DNA of 64,000 nucleotides from Hericium rajendrae (GCA_033439255.1 CM065882.1:2480001-2544000), one strand, 5' to 3'; counted from the first letter of the stretch, positions 21,446-33,119 are shown. Notes: generated by a model from the letters alone, not told the origin. Program-made: numbers and translations.

Positions 21446-22194
21446 ATGGCTTCCGCACCGAAAGGCAAGACAATCATCGACCTCAGCCAGCCGCTCACGA
21501 CCACGGGCGGGAGCTACTGCAATGGCCACCCACACTTCACATGCGAACGCATCTGCAACATCGCCGCGCACGGCTCGAACGTCTCACACATCTCCTTCGG
21601 TTCGCACACGGGCACGCACGTCGACGCGCCCGTGCACTTCTTCGACACCGGCGCGAGCGTCGGCGAGGTCGATATTTCACTTTGGTGGGCCCCGCCCTGG
21701 TGGTGGATGTGCGAGGGAGGAAGGAACGGGACGTGATTGGGTGGGACGCGTTTGTGGAGTACGAGGGGAGGATAAAGCCAGGAATGATTGTGCTACTGTG
21801 CACTGGCTGGGCAAAATATTGGGGCGAGGAGAAATACGAGGCAAATCCGCGACTCGATGTTGCCGTCGCGAAGAAGCTCGGTGAGCTCGGTGTCAACGTT
21901 CTGGGAATCGACACCCTCAGTCCCGATGGCATTCCTCTCGCGGGCGAGAAAGCCATATACGACGTACATCTCGAGGTTTTGGGACGCGGCGGGGTGATTG
22001 TAGAGAATCTAAACAATCTGGAGGAGCTCATGGAGGTGGAAGACCCGATTGTGAGTTTACTGCCGTTGAGGCTGGATGGGAGCGACGGGTCGCCAATTAG
22101 AGCTGTGGGGTGGCCGGCGAGCGAGAGTGAGTCCTTGACAACAATTGCGAACTGCTTTAACGCTGAATAATTTCCCCTAGCATTCGGCAAGTAG
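21446..22194 (+). CDS. Cyclase-family metal hydrolase, second copy, with apparent frameshift
   Basis: The frame starts MASAPKGKTIIDLSQPL and holds the same metal signature (HTGTHVDAP; His54, His58, Asp60). At 21671-21684 the frame breaks: VDIS is followed in the next frame by TLVGPALVVDVRG, so one base seems to be missing. After that the homology continues through CTGWAKYW, GVNVLGIDTLSPDG and GSDGSPIRAVGWP. A 54-bp intron (22127-22180) precedes a last short exon ending FGK at 22194. With the base restored it would be about 230 residues, equal to its neighbour. The break may be a sequencing error or a recent inactivating mutation. Confidence 0.75.
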
Positions 22195-22418
22195 AAGAGA
22201 TATAAGGCAGTAATATAGCGCTCAGGAATGTAGCGTAGAACGAATGAAAGACTATCTTCGAAATTCGCCGAGGAGGATATGAAGGGAGGAGGAAGAGGTA
22301 TGCCGGGCCGGCATGTCCGGGTGCATTGCTTGTCCTGCCACGTCTGTTTAGAAGGCGCGCTTGCTTTCACTTCCATTGCAACACGCTCTCGTCGTCCCAC
22401 TCAGTCAAGACGAGAGCG

Positions 22419-25400
22419 ATGAAGGTGATCATATCTTCCATCACCGCGACTCTTCTCCTTTCCTTTATCTCCCCATCGTTGGCCGTGAAGTCCCACGACT
22501 TCAAGACATGCTCCCAGTCCGGCTTCTGTCGGCGTGGGCGCGCCCTCGCTCAGCGGGCGCAGGCCAACAGTGATACATGGCGATCGCCATACTCGCTCGA
22601 CCCGAGCACCGTCGCTATATCGCCCAAGGAGGCCTCGTTCACCGCCGGCGTCAAGTCGGCGCTGTACCCCGAGATCAAGTTCGGCCTCGACGTGAGTGTG
22701 CAGGATGATGGAGTGGTGCGCGTGCGCATGGACGAGATTGATGGGCTCAGAAAACGATACGATGAGGCGCCTCTTGGGCCTTGAATGCGGAACCCGTCGT
22801 CAGCCCCAGCATCAAGTGGACTGTGGGGAAGAAGGATGTGCGTGCGACGTATGGTGATAAGAAGGACATCGAGTTTGCGGTTGAGTTTGAGCCACTGAGG
22901 ATCGTCCTGCGTCGCGGGGGCAAGGAGCAGGTGGTGGTGAATGGGCAGGGCCTGCTGCACATGGAGCACTTCAGGACTAAGAAGGCCGAGGAGAAGCAGG
23001 TCGAGGGTGGCGAAGAGGGCGCCGACCAAGTGCCGCTGGAGGTGAACACACGCGCATGGTTCGAGGGCGAGGAAGAGGATGCGTACTGGGAAGAAACATT
23101 CTCCTCCTGGACTGACTCAAAACCCAAAGGTATTTTACTATCATCGACGATCTGCATTCGCTGATCCGCGCAGGTCCCGAGTCTTTGTCGGTGGACATAT
23201 CCTTCCCCACCACGACCACGTCTACGGAATCCCGCAACACGCGACATCGCTCTCCCTGCCGACCACGATCGGCGACTCCCCCACCTACTCGGACCCCTAC
23301 CGTCTTTACAACACGGATGTCTTCGAATACCTCGCGTCATCGCCCATGTCGCTCTACGGCTCCATCCCGCTCATGCACGCGCACTCCGCCGACTCGACCG
23401 TCGGCGTCTTCCACGTCGTCGGCTCCGAGACGTGGATCGATGTCGGGCACGTGAGCCCGCGCTCCACGCAGACTCATTGGATCTCGGAGTCGGGCATCCT
23501 CGACCTGTTCATCCTGCCGGGCCCCACGCCCGACGCCGTCTTCGCGCAGTACGCGCGCCTCACGGGCACCGCGCCGCTCCCCGCGCAGTGGTCGCTCGGG
23601 TACCACCAGTGCCGCTGGAACTACATCAGCTCGGATGACGTGCGCGGCGTGCAGACGCGCTTTGACGAGGAGGAAATGCCGGTCGACGTGTTCTGGCTCG
23701 ATATCGAGTACGCGGAGGAGCACAAAGTATTTCATCTGGGACAAGAAGACGTTCCCGGATCCGGTGGACATGACGAACGACGTCGCGGCCGTGGGACGGA
23801 AGATGGTGGTCATCGTCGACCCGCATCTGAAGCGCGCGTCGAACTACCCCGTGTACAAGGAGGCGCAGGAGCATGACGTGCTCATCAAGACGAAGGAGGG
23901 CAATCAGGAGTTCGAGGGCTGGTGCTGGTCCGGCAGCAGCGCCTGGATCGACTTCTTTAATCCTGACAGCTGGGATTGGTGGAAGGGTCTGTGGAAGACG
24001 ACCAAGGGCGATAGCTGGACCTGGACGGACAGCACGTCGGACATCCACATCTGGAACGACATGAATGAGGTCGGTGCTGGTTTGTTTACCATTGCCCCCG
24101 TTAATTGACAAACACCGCATCAGCCTTCGATTTTCAATGGCCCTGAGATCACGATGCAGAAGGACAACATTCACTACGGTGGTTGGGAGCATCGTGATCT
24201 GCACAATATCAACGGCATGCTCTTGGTGAGCCTTAACCTATCGCGTCTGTGCCGTATAGGGTCTGACAGACAGTTATCAGCCTAACATCACGACTCAAGG
24301 TCTCTCCGCGCGCACAGACCCGCCTCAGCGCCCCTTCGTCCTGACGCGTTCTTTCTACGCGGGCTCGCAACGCTTTGGCGCGATGTGGACTGGTGACAAC
24401 CTGGGAACATGGGAGCACATGGCCGTCGGCATCAAGATGGTGCTCGCGAACAGCATCGCGGGCATGCCCTTCGCTGGATGTGCGTTCACCTTCCACGCAT
24501 ATCGTCAGGTTTACTGAAAACGGATTTCTACAGCGGATGTCGGAGGCTTCTTCGGCGACCCATCGCCCGAGATGCTCGTGAGGTGGTACCACGTCGGCGC
24601 CTTCTCGCCTTTCTTCCGCGCGCACGCCCACATCGACACGAAGCGCCGCGAACCGTACCTGCTCGATGAGCCTTACAAGAGCATACTCCATGACATCCTG
24701 CGCCTCCGGTACTCCATGCTGCCCGTCTGGTACACCGCTTTCAGAGAGACGAGCGTCACCGGTCTGCCGGTCGTAAGACCGCACTACGTCGTCTTCCCCC
24801 ACGATCCCCAGGGCTTCGCAATCGACGACCAGTTCTTCATCGGCGGCTCCGGGCTGCTCGTCAAGCCCGTCACCCGCCCCGACGTAACGGAGGAAACGGT
24901 CTACCTTCCCGAGGACCAGGTGTATTATGACTACTTTTCTCAGCACGCCTACCGCGGCGCCGCCAAGGGCAAGAACATCACCGTCCCCGCGGCGCTGCAC
25001 CAGGTGCCCCTGCTCATCCGCGGCGGCTCGATCCTCGCGACGCGCGAGCGCCCGCGCCGCTCATCGCCGCTGATGAAGCACGACCCGTTCACGCTGCGCG
25101 TCGCGCTCGACACGGCCGGCGGCGCGCGCGGCGAGCTGTACCTCGACGACGGCGTCACCTTTGCGAACCAGAAGGGCGGTTTCGTGTGGCGCGAGTTCGT
25201 CGCCGCGCGCGCGAAGAAGGGCAAGGACGTGGTGATCCGCAGCCGGGATCTGGGGAAGGCGCGGACGGCGGAGGCGGTTGAAGGCGCGCTGGCTGTATAC
25301 GATGCGCGCAATGCGTTCGTGAAGGAGATCGAGGCGGCGGGCGTGCGGGTGGAGAAGATCGTCGTGCTGGGCTTTGCGAAGAAGCCGAGCAGCGTGGCGT

Positions 25401-25540
25401 TAGCTGGGAAGGAGCTCGAGTGGGCGTTTGCGCCCGGCATGGCGGCGGCTGGGAAGAAGGAGGGCGGGGCGAGCGTGTTGACGATCAAGGATCCGAGGGT
25501 GGGAGTTGCGAGCGATTGGGAGATTGTAATCAAGGCGTAG
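22419..25540 (+). CDS. Glucosidase II alpha subunit, GH31 (ER N-glycan trimming)
   Basis: A signal peptide (about 22 residues, [11 protein letters not shown]) precedes the conserved CSQSGFC-R start of glucosidase II alpha. The enzyme removes the two inner glucoses from N-glycans in the ER and drives the calnexin cycle. Introns lie at 23130-23173, 24070-24123, 24226-24280 and 24480-24533. GH31 landmarks are [13 protein letters not shown], the nucleophile motif WNDMNE followed by PSIFNGPE, and the acid/base segment WTGDNLGTW. The C-terminal part, with [10 protein letters not shown], ends at 25540. Three single-base problems break the frame: one base missing near 22766-22771, one missing in the C-run at 23205-23208, and one extra in the A-run at 23724-23726. 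All other parts are well conserved, so errors are more likely than decay. Confidence 0.92.
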
Positions 25541-26024
25541 GTAGGAATCTACGATACGATACCGCTAGACATGATACATGCCAGAAAACGTAAAATGAAG
25601 CTTCTATTTATTGTTCACTAGCATGATCGATGAGGATCTGCAGAGTGCACTTTCCGCGCGTTTGCCTAAGGTGATGATGGAGTGCTGTTACTTATCGACT
25701 CGGAACCAACTCGGAACATACCCAGCGCAACATGGTTGTAGTACGGTACGGAGCACAGGTAGGATACAGCAAGACGGCGTGGAGCATTGACTTCCCGGGC
25801 AGTCTGCTTGTCGAGAACGGATTGACAACAGCGCGGAGTCTGCGTGAATGATTGCACCAGGCCGCCTCGCGTGGCATTGTCGCATTGCGCTCCACACGCG
25901 GGCCATGAACAATGCGCTTTGCCACCACCGCCACCGCCTGCCACTGTCCCCGCCGTCGTCAAAGCGCCCGATCACAATACACACGTGTGTGTGGACTTGG
26001 GGATGTGGCCTTGTCGCACCGATG
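25541..26024. other. Intergenic, no gene recognised
   Basis: The 3' region of the glucosidase gene and the upstream region of the next gene. Short antisense frames have no motifs. Confidence 0.45.
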
Positions 26025-26030
26025 TATAAA
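26025..26030 (+). promoter_or_regulatory. TATA box of the 26109 gene
   Basis: TATAAAA lies 84 bp before the ATG at 26109, the usual distance in this window. Confidence 0.55.
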
Positions 26031-26108
26031 ACACAGGCCCTGGGGCTCTGGGAGTCTCTTCAGCCAGCTGGCCCACCTGCATCCGACGACGACGACGACG
26101 ATCCCGAC

Positions 26109-26728
26109 ATGAACGCCGAAGAGTATGCAACCTATACGGCAGTGCCGCATATACAGATTGTCATCACTCCTCCTCTGCCGTCCAGAGAGAGTCTCCCCGA
26201 GTCGATGAGGCTGGCCTTAGACGCGGTGAGTCCTATCGCCCCACATTAGGTCAAAGTGGGCTGCTGACGCGTCAAACACAGATCCTAGCGCGAGCGCCCA
26301 TCGCTGAGCAGTCCTACGACTCCTATTCTGTCGCAGGCGACGAATGCCCACTATCGTTCGAAGACAGCACACACGCACCTCCATCCCCGACGATCTCCGC
26401 GTGCCCCGACTGGCCTACCGCGCCTGTCCTCGCACCGCCACACCACTCACAACCCCACCACCCTCCGGCGGTTGTTGATACCGTCGTGGAACCACCTGCC
26501 CGAACTGGGAGACTCCTGAGGCACGCCGACAGCCAAATGGTGCTGCGCCGGCCTATGCACGTCCAGAAGCGGGCCGATCCCGCCAGACGGCACGCTCGCT
26601 ACTTTGCGAAGGAGGAGCCGCTCTTGAAGGAAATGCTCAGCAAGAACAAATCATGGAACCGCGGTTTTGCGGGCTTCGGGATCCTTGGGACCGTTACCAG
26701 GACGATCCTCGGACTGAGAAACCACTAA
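26109..26728 (+). CDS. Small protein of unknown function with basic C-terminal tail
   Basis: Two exons (26109-26225 and 26282-26728) around a 56-bp intron give 187 residues. The N-terminus (NAEEYATYTAVPHIQIVIT) looks ordered; the middle is Pro/His/Ser-rich. The C-terminal 60 residues are basic with conserved-looking segments, ARRHARYFAKEEPLLKEML and SWNRGFAGFGILGTVTRTIL. The last part could form a short amphipathic or membrane-associated helix. No family is recognised. Good donor and acceptor sites and the TATA box support it as a real gene. Confidence 0.6.
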
Positions 26729-27783
26729 GGACTTTATCGTGATACTTCGTGCAGGACGGGAAGCGACGCGCTGTTGTAATTGGAATTATCACTCGTAGCC
26801 CCGCATCTGTGTTAGGTCAGATATAGCTTTGTGACATAGTACGTAGATGTAATGCGCACCGTCGTGTAGTATAATTTGGTTGATGTGGGAGTTATATAGC
26901 ATTCCAAGGCGCCAGCTGGCCCATCGACGAGATCCAGTGATCACGCTTGGGCAAAGAGCTTTGTTCGAGGCAACGAGATCCAGCACAGTTCCTGGTGGCC
27001 TTGAGCGTCTTCCAAGACAAGTCGCCAGTCCACTCCAACGTTCATGCAGGTGGATGGTGATGAGGCATTGATGTGGTATGAATCAGTCGGAAACAGCTGA
27101 TCAGATCTTGATTCTCCTCGGATGCGTAGATTCTGGGGAATGAAACGAGGTCAGGTTGGGTTTTAACCATTAGCCTACCATTTGCCTCTGGATATACTTG
27201 AACGTACTCCACCATTACAGTCCGGCTTGAGCTCGATCGCAGAGATGGTGTTTCCTTCCTCGTCGATGCCTCCAAGACGTCGTGGGAAACCGCCAAGATT
27301 GAGCGGAACCGGCTCACCGGCTCTCTTCTCTCTCTTCCGAACTTTTAAGTGAGTCTCTACGTACCTGATGAAGCTGAGCTACTGTTCTTAGTTACATCAT
27401 AGGTCGTGGAGCGACCAAAATCAACCTTTGATGTTTCTTCGGTGAGGCTCACCCGCGACGGTTGAGCGCTTTAACGTTGAACAGTCAGACTCTTCACTAT
27501 ACGGCAGCACATAGATATAGAAACATCATACTCCAGAGGCACTGCAACATGATTAGTACCTTTTCAACAGGACAGCAGGTTGACGTGATTGCTATTTATC
27601 ACTGTAAGTAGTGTGGTTCTCTTTCACCCTGATTCCGTCTTTCCTGGATAGATGTCTCTTCATATGTAACCTGTCTACGATAAAACCGGAAAGATCTTGA
27701 ACTATCGATTACGGGCTCCCAAAGCAGCACTCCGTAGTATGTACGAGTATCCTCCCAAAGTCAAGTCAGAGCAATCAATCGAC
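26729..27783. other. Intergenic with a possible minus-strand gene fragment near 26950-27420
   Basis: On the minus strand, a frame with GEPVPLNLGGFPRRLGGIDE and EEGNTISAIELKPDC is followed by a plausible 46-bp intron near 27133-27178 and a second frame ending VDWRLVLEDAQGHQELCW before a stop near 26945. This looks like the 3' end of a gene with no clear start. I recognise no family, and the rest of the stretch shows nothing. Confidence 0.3.
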
Positions 27784-28839
27784 TCATTCCCGCGTAAGAC
27801 AGATCACCGGAAAGCTTCCCATGGGTGAATTCATCTCCATCTTACCCTTCACCTTGAAGCCGATCTTCTGATATATCGTACTCTGTTGTCACAATGATGA
27901 AAATCAGGACAAAATCTGACATTGATGAGAAGTTACCCACATTCAACTCTTCGGCAGTGCACAGAGCTAGAATTGTCCCGTCAGCGATAGCCTATCGATG
28001 AAATGGTCAGTTTCGAAAACGCAGTTCGAATCCGAGAAGACATCGGGAACGGGGACGTGCCTTCGTGTATACAGTGTCGATCAGGGCTCTGGCTATGCCG
28101 CGTCTCTGATGTGCCGGATCCGTGACAATAAGGCTGGCATACCACGAGTCGACTTTGGCCTGTCATGCACTACTGAGGTTGCGTCTAATGCGCAGGGCAT
28201 AAGGACATACCTTGCCTAGCACCTGGCTTGAGAAGTCGGCGACAGTAGGTCCGTACTGCGGTGATATGACTCTCAGTATTATCGGCAGCAAGATACGCAG
28301 GAAGTTGCACAAACGGAGTCTTTCCACCAATCCTGCGTCTCCGGAGACAGGCTCGCGTATAGATCATTCAATCCTAGCGCACGCTGCTCTGCGCTAAGGA
28401 AGTGGGTCGTCTGTAATATGTCCTGAAATGCGTGTAAAGGAACGCGTACCTGTCATATAATTCTCTACCAGGTCCGAACCACACCCCCACACCGATGATC
28501 CTGCCGGTCAAGTTATCGGTCGCGAAGTAGACTGCGCCACTGTGCGTGCCGGCAGCGATGATGGAGCGGAAGAAAAGACCAGAAAGATCTAGGTTTCCGC
28601 CTGTGATAGCCTGCACGACAAAGGCTGGCCCGGCCTTGATCTGAGAATTTATCATGTTGGATGGGGAGCATAGCTCACCTTGGCCGAACGACCTAATGGA
28701 GACAGCGACCGCCTCATCGACCTGAGCATCTAATGAAACCGAAAGGAGATGAGTGCATGTAGAGACACCGCAAGCAGAAGTGACCTGTGAGCTCCTTGAC
28801 AAAATGAATCGAGAAGTCGGATGGCTCAGCCCTAGACAT
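27784..28839 (-). CDS. GNAT-family N-acetyltransferase
   Basis: The gene starts MSRAEPSDFSIHFVKELT at 28839. It continues in DEAVAVSIRSFG, GGNLDLSGLFFRSIIAAG, VYFATDNLTGRIIGVGVWFGPG and, after several introns, VDSWYASLIVTDPAHQRRGIA, the acetyl-CoA-binding motif A of GNAT enzymes (QRRGIA). The last exon holds YQKIGFKVKGKMEM, the closing GNAT strand, and ends at 27784. The layout matches a common Agaricomycete acetyltransferase family of about 220-250 residues. The intron after VYTK uses GC rather than GT at its donor. Two joins (after SFGQ and after LYD) do not keep frame cleanly and may reflect one-base errors. Its acceptor substrate is unknown. Confidence 0.72.
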
Positions 28840-29189
28840 ATCGTCAGATATAAAGTGTCAGATAATGGTCGCCACAAAAGACCATTTATGAAGGCGGCAG
28901 GCCCGAGCGTTAGCTTCGGACCCTGAGCTCATGATCGGATTCGGGCGTTGATCCTAGAGCTCAGAACGCTCCTGCTTGAGCATTCGAGCGCCAAACGCAT
29001 CCTGTACACGCCGTATCAACGCCACATCTCCGCGGCTCATCACACTTCGCATCGCGATGAATTTTGACCGGTCAAAAACAGTCGCGCAGATCATATTCGA
29101 CCCTAGCTAAAAAGCAGACATTGCCCTAGTCGCAACTCTTGATGTTCGTGGTATGCTTCTTGCTGGGATGGACTGCAAGATCATAGTTG
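28840..29189. other. Intergenic, no gene recognised
   Basis: Upstream region of the acetyltransferase gene. Nothing recognisable is seen. Confidence 0.45.
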
Positions 29190-29803
29190 CTGGGGTATTG
29201 GCTGAAGGCCAAAGGTCACCGCCGAAGTGGGCCGATAAGTCGGGGAAGGGTCCGGTTGATATCATTCACGGGGTGGAGCCCGTCTAGTATCAGCGGTACG
29301 TCAACATACTTCTGGTCTGTATCCCAGTATGCTTTGAAATCTGGCCTCCTTGTTCGAGATGATGAATTACTCGCCGTCGTCTGCCATGTACATGACACGA
29401 TACTCGTATACGTAGATCTTATCCGCTAAGTCTCTTGTCGCGCATAATTGCATAAGAGAAAGAGCATATTCCGGTGGATTTATGCCAGTTTGCCGAGCGG
29501 TCTGAGGTGAGGATAAAGACGAAATATTCTAAGTATGTCTAGATAACTGCGTGTATCAAGCTTTCGTTGACGACCTGCCGATCAACGGTTGAGAGGGGAT
29601 CAGAAAGAAAGGACCCGAACTTAACAAACGCACATCATTGTCTTGGGTAGACTGGGAGGATCTCTGGCAAGGCTGACAATGACAACGGTTGCAGTCAATG
29701 GGCGGTACAACGCGGCGTGCAGCTGATCATCCGACGTGATGCCCGTCAATTGGGATCGGGGGGCTGCGTCAGGTATGAGAGGTTGCTGTTGGCCCTGGGC
29801 CAT
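29190..29803 (-). pseudogene. Possible small gene or decayed gene on the minus strand
   Basis: An ATG at 29803 opens a coding-like frame (QPLIPDAAPRSQLTG, DDQLHAALYRPLTATVVIV). Downstream, in other frames, are RKLDTRSYLDILRIFRLYPH and INPPEYALSLMQLC, then KIYVYEYRVMYMADDGE and DFKAYWDTDQKYVDVPLIL. Splice sites that would join all of these are only partly convincing (one donor is GTGCGT near 29635). It may be a real multi-exon gene with frame errors or a decaying one. No family is recognised. Confidence 0.3.
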
Positions 29804-29953
29804 AATTCAGAGGCCTTGACTCCCAGGTGGAAGCGTCGGACTGAGAGTAAATTCACGAGTTACTATTCGAAAGCGACTCAATAACAGATCTAGATAGAAG
29901 CGAATATGCAAATAAGTTACCAGGTCGCGACAATAATCAGCAAATCAGCAAAA

Positions 29954-30733
29954 TCAGGTCGTCGCCGGATCTTTCGCTTTATTGATTAACACCTTCGTAT
30001 TCTTGATTGCACTTTCTCTGGCAGTAACTAGGCGTTTTGCTTTCGCCAAATCCATATCCTTCAGTATCTTCGAGTAGTCCTGCGGCTTATTGGAGCGACT
30101 AGCCTGGCTTTGAGATGGTGGAGCTTCGCTTGAAGTCGTCGACTTGATCTCCTGCAGCTCCGAGCGCAGACTGTCCAAGATATCATCTAGGCTGGATAGG
30201 GTGGAAATGCAGTCGTCCAGTTCATCCTTGACGCGGAAGGCACGACAGACCTCCCGGGCGCAGGTCTCGATGTGAGTGAAGCGTACAGGACCCAGCATGG
30301 TTCCGCCATACCTGTGAAGAAGCATGTAGTTGCCTGTTGCCAGCGGATGAAGAAGATGAACTGACCATCGACTAACAACGACGACTGCATCCATGACAGC
30401 CTCTTCTTTCATCACCTTGAGCACGCGCGCCCCGGCCCAGTTCTCTCCATCGTCCTCACTGCCTTCATGAACCACGAAGTCATCCTCCCCCTCCAATCCT
30501 GTCTTACCGGGCTTGAGCACCATACATCGCCACGCAGCAATTTCATGCGTGGCAGGCCTCGCGCCATGGGTGACCCGCTTCAAGTGGTTGACCGTTGATT
30601 GTGCTTGGGCGGGTGTGCTTGCCCGAAAGATATTCCCAACAAACGTAGACGCACGATCGCGGATTTCTTGTGAAGTAGCCTGAGACTCTGGCACAGACTT
30701 CGAGTGGGACACAAATGAGTCTAGGTTCGACAT
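29954..30733 (-). CDS. IMPACT/YIH1-like protein (UPF0029 domain)
   Basis: The gene runs from the ATG at 30733 with one 54-bp intron (30312-30365) that is a multiple of three, so the raw frame stays open through it. The UPF0029 core is clear: ASTFVGNIFRAS near residue 28, then THEIAAWRCM, WAGARVLKVMK and, across the splice, VVVVSRWYGGTMLGPVRF. The family (IMPACT in mammals, YIH1 in yeast) binds GCN1 and restrains GCN2 kinase in amino-acid starvation signalling. An N-terminal RWD domain found in full-length IMPACT is absent here; instead the C-terminus has a long helical region (DDILDSLRSELQEIK, then LAKAKRLVTARESAI). The GCN2 role is therefore uncertain; a function like the shorter bacterial YigZ group is possible. 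Confidence 0.82.
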   Translation of the reverse strand: MSNLDSFVSHSKSVPESQATSQEIRDRASTFVGNIFRASTPAQAQSTVNHLKRVTHGARPATHEIAAWRCMVLKPGKTGLEGEDDFVVHEGSEDDGENWAGARVLKVMKEEAVMDAVVVVSRWSVHLLHPLATGNYMLLHRYGGTMLGPVRFTHIETCAREVCRAFRVKDELDDCISTLSSLDDILDSLRSELQEIKSTTSSEAPPSQSQASRSNKPQDYSKILKDMDLAKAKRLVTARESAIKNTKVLINKAKDPATT

Positions 30734-30885
30734 GAAGAGTACAGTGCAAGCCGGAGCAGCAGCAGGAGAGCGCGCTTAGCAAGTCTATATCTGGATGAGA
30801 TTGTGCACTTTTTGGCCCAAATTTATTCCGCGAATGCCTGCAAGAAATTCAGACAGGTCCGCGTCCGTCGTCGACCAGCACCTCA
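30734..30885. promoter_or_regulatory. Bidirectional promoter
   Basis: Only 152 bp separate the divergent start codons of the IMPACT-like gene (30733, minus) and the mitochondrial gene (30886, plus), so both promoters must lie here or overlap the 5' ends. Confidence 0.5.
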
Positions 30886-32243
30886 ATGCTCTCTCCATCC
30901 CGCACGACCGTGCGCATCTCCCTCAATACCGCCTGGAGACGATGCTATTCGACGCCGGAGACAACGGCGGCGAGCATTACCTATGCAGTCGACGAGGCGC
31001 TAGGAGATGCTGCTGCTAAGAACGCCGAACGGCGTAAACCGCGGCAGTCGCGAGCGCAACCTCCACGTAGAAGTCGCTTTGACAGCGCGCTCGGGCCATT
31101 CGCGCATATCCGTCCATGGAAGGGTGTCCCGTCTATGTCTGCGGGCCTCGCGATTCTGCGCGAGGTGGAGCGGAAATATGGCAAAGTTGCAACCGTATTC
31201 TTTCATCGCGTGCGTCGTTGCTCTTCATTCGATGTATAAACTATTGGCTGACGCGTTCGCGTGAATCTGCAGGACGCTGAAGTGTTGGGCGGATATAAGC
31301 CTTTCTTCATGGTCAAGTTTGACGCCAGCGTGCCCTACGACAGCATCTCCATGGAGGGCGAGGTGTTCAAGGCCCGCGTACCGCGGACACAGACATTCCG
31401 TGAAGGCGGTGTCGGTCTTGATGATCTGCAAGGCATCCTGTATTATGACGCGGACGCGGATGCTCAGGAGGCAGATACTCCGACCAAACCTGCAGGAGTC
31501 GAAGGAGTGGACTGGGATTTGGAGGATATCAAAATCGCACGATCTCGTGAGCTACCATCGGATTCACTGCGAGCCTTTTCATGCGCTCATACTTCCGTAA
31601 CCTGGCAGCATACCACGCTGTTCGTCCATCAAGGCAGTTGTCATTGCGCCCGGACCAGTACCTGCAGTTTGCCGATAAGTGGACCGCCTGGGGTGGCTTC
31701 TCTACCCCGCTCAACTCCTCCACCGTGTCGGCGGAGGAAGTCCCATTAGCAGTGAGATCACCCGACCTGGATCTCGCAAATTCAAAATACCGCTCAATAT
31801 CGGAGAAGGATGGAAGAAGAATGCCAGAGCCCCTTCCTGTCACGGCGCAAGAACCAAGGCACGAGCCCGAGCTCGAACAAACGGAAGAAGTTCTTGAAGA
31901 AGAAGTTTCTGCCGAGGTTGAGCTGGCGCCTCTCGAATGGAAACCTCTCAGGTTCGATCGACAAGACCGCCCTTCGACGGCAGAAATTGATGCTTCCCCG
32001 GCCGAGGAGACCGAAGCTGAGGCACCTAAAGCGACGAAGCAGGCCGAGAAACCTCTGGCACAGATGTCGCGACGGGAACGCGTTCTGCACCAAGCGCGCG
32101 TGAACGCGAGGACGCCCCTGCCGACTGTAGATGAAGAGGCGCAAAAGGCAGAAGAAGCACGGAAGGCAGAGGAGGAGACCAAGGCTAAAGCTGAGTCCAT
32201 ACGGCAGAGGTTGTGGAAGCTCATGGGGGGTCGGGCACCCTGA
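30886..32243 (+). CDS. Probable mitochondrial protein of unknown function
   Basis: Three exons (30886-31209, 31273-31546, 31609-32243) give 410 residues. The N-terminus is a typical mitochondrial presequence, basic and lacking acids, with RRCYST near residue 20. The central part contains HIRPWKGVPSMSAGLAILREVE, GGYKPFFMVKFD and LRPDQYLQFADKWTAWGGFS; the C-terminus is a long charged coiled-coil-like region (AQKAEEARKAEEETKAKAE). This pattern suits an accessory factor of mitochondrial translation or respiratory assembly, but I do not recognise the family by name. Splice sites are strong and the total length is a multiple of three. Confidence 0.7.
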
Positions 32244-33119
32244 ACAAGTTGTTCAGCTATCTTTGCCACATCTCATAGACTGCTTATTACAGATCATTTT
32301 CAATGTGATCCACGCACGCATAATCACCTCTCAAGTTTCTATATCATACTGACATTCATCGTCCTGTCTGCTATGGTGCTGCCTGCATATCTTGAGATGC
32401 GTTGCGACTTAGGGACAGCGAGGCGAGTTTGCACCCCGATGGACGAGGGCACCACAGGTTACTAGTCGCCTCCGCTAGTCTTACATCTCGTAAGTCTTCC
32501 ACATGATTCTGAGCCCTGGACCGCAGCGCCTTTCCAGCTTGGTTCGAGAGCAACAATCGGTCATCGTAACATTTCCCAGTCTTCTCGGTCATTGTCTAGG
32601 TGTCCTGGAAAGTGGAGAGGGCGGGCTCGCATGGTATATCGCGGCGAAGAGATTCCACCCTTTCACTCTGCAACAGCCAATCAGGTCCATCCCCTGCCTA
32701 TACAACGAGCGTCGACGATCGAGGTGAGAGGGAAAGCGATACGAGTGTCGCGCGACGTCCGCGCACCTTTGCAGCGCCAGCTAACGTATCCCGCGCGATC
32801 TGCGTAATATTCAAGAAGATTAGACAATCCTGTCATCCCGAACCGTTTTGAACATTTGACATGGGCAGACATGGAGGCCAAGTGGAGACATCGTGCATTG
32901 CCCTGGTGTGTGAGCGCATGTGAGTGGAGCTGTTCAAGCATTTGCTCTGTCGAATCCTTCGACATAGAGAAGGGACACAGCAATGATCTCATATCTAGCT
33001 ATTGCCTCGTTGAACTATGATTGAATTGCACTTCACCTGTCTGCTCATTTCGTGTCAGGATCGCGGCGTTGTCTGACCAGTGACAGTCTGAGTACTTTCT
33101 TGGAGAGAAAACCAAGTTA
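32244..33119. other. Intergenic, no gene recognised
   Basis: About 880 bp without motifs. It ends at the MITE described next. Confidence 0.45.

Noticed and set aside
20281-25540. Secondary-metabolite gene cluster
   Set aside because: No backbone synthase, P450 or transporter is present; the neighbours are housekeeping secretory genes.
29480-29570. tRNA-Leu-like start (GCCAGTTTGCCGAGCGGTCT)
   Set aside because: The D-arm start is suggestive, but no T-arm (GGTTCGA-type) and no matching 3' acceptor strand (AACTGGC) follow at a workable distance.
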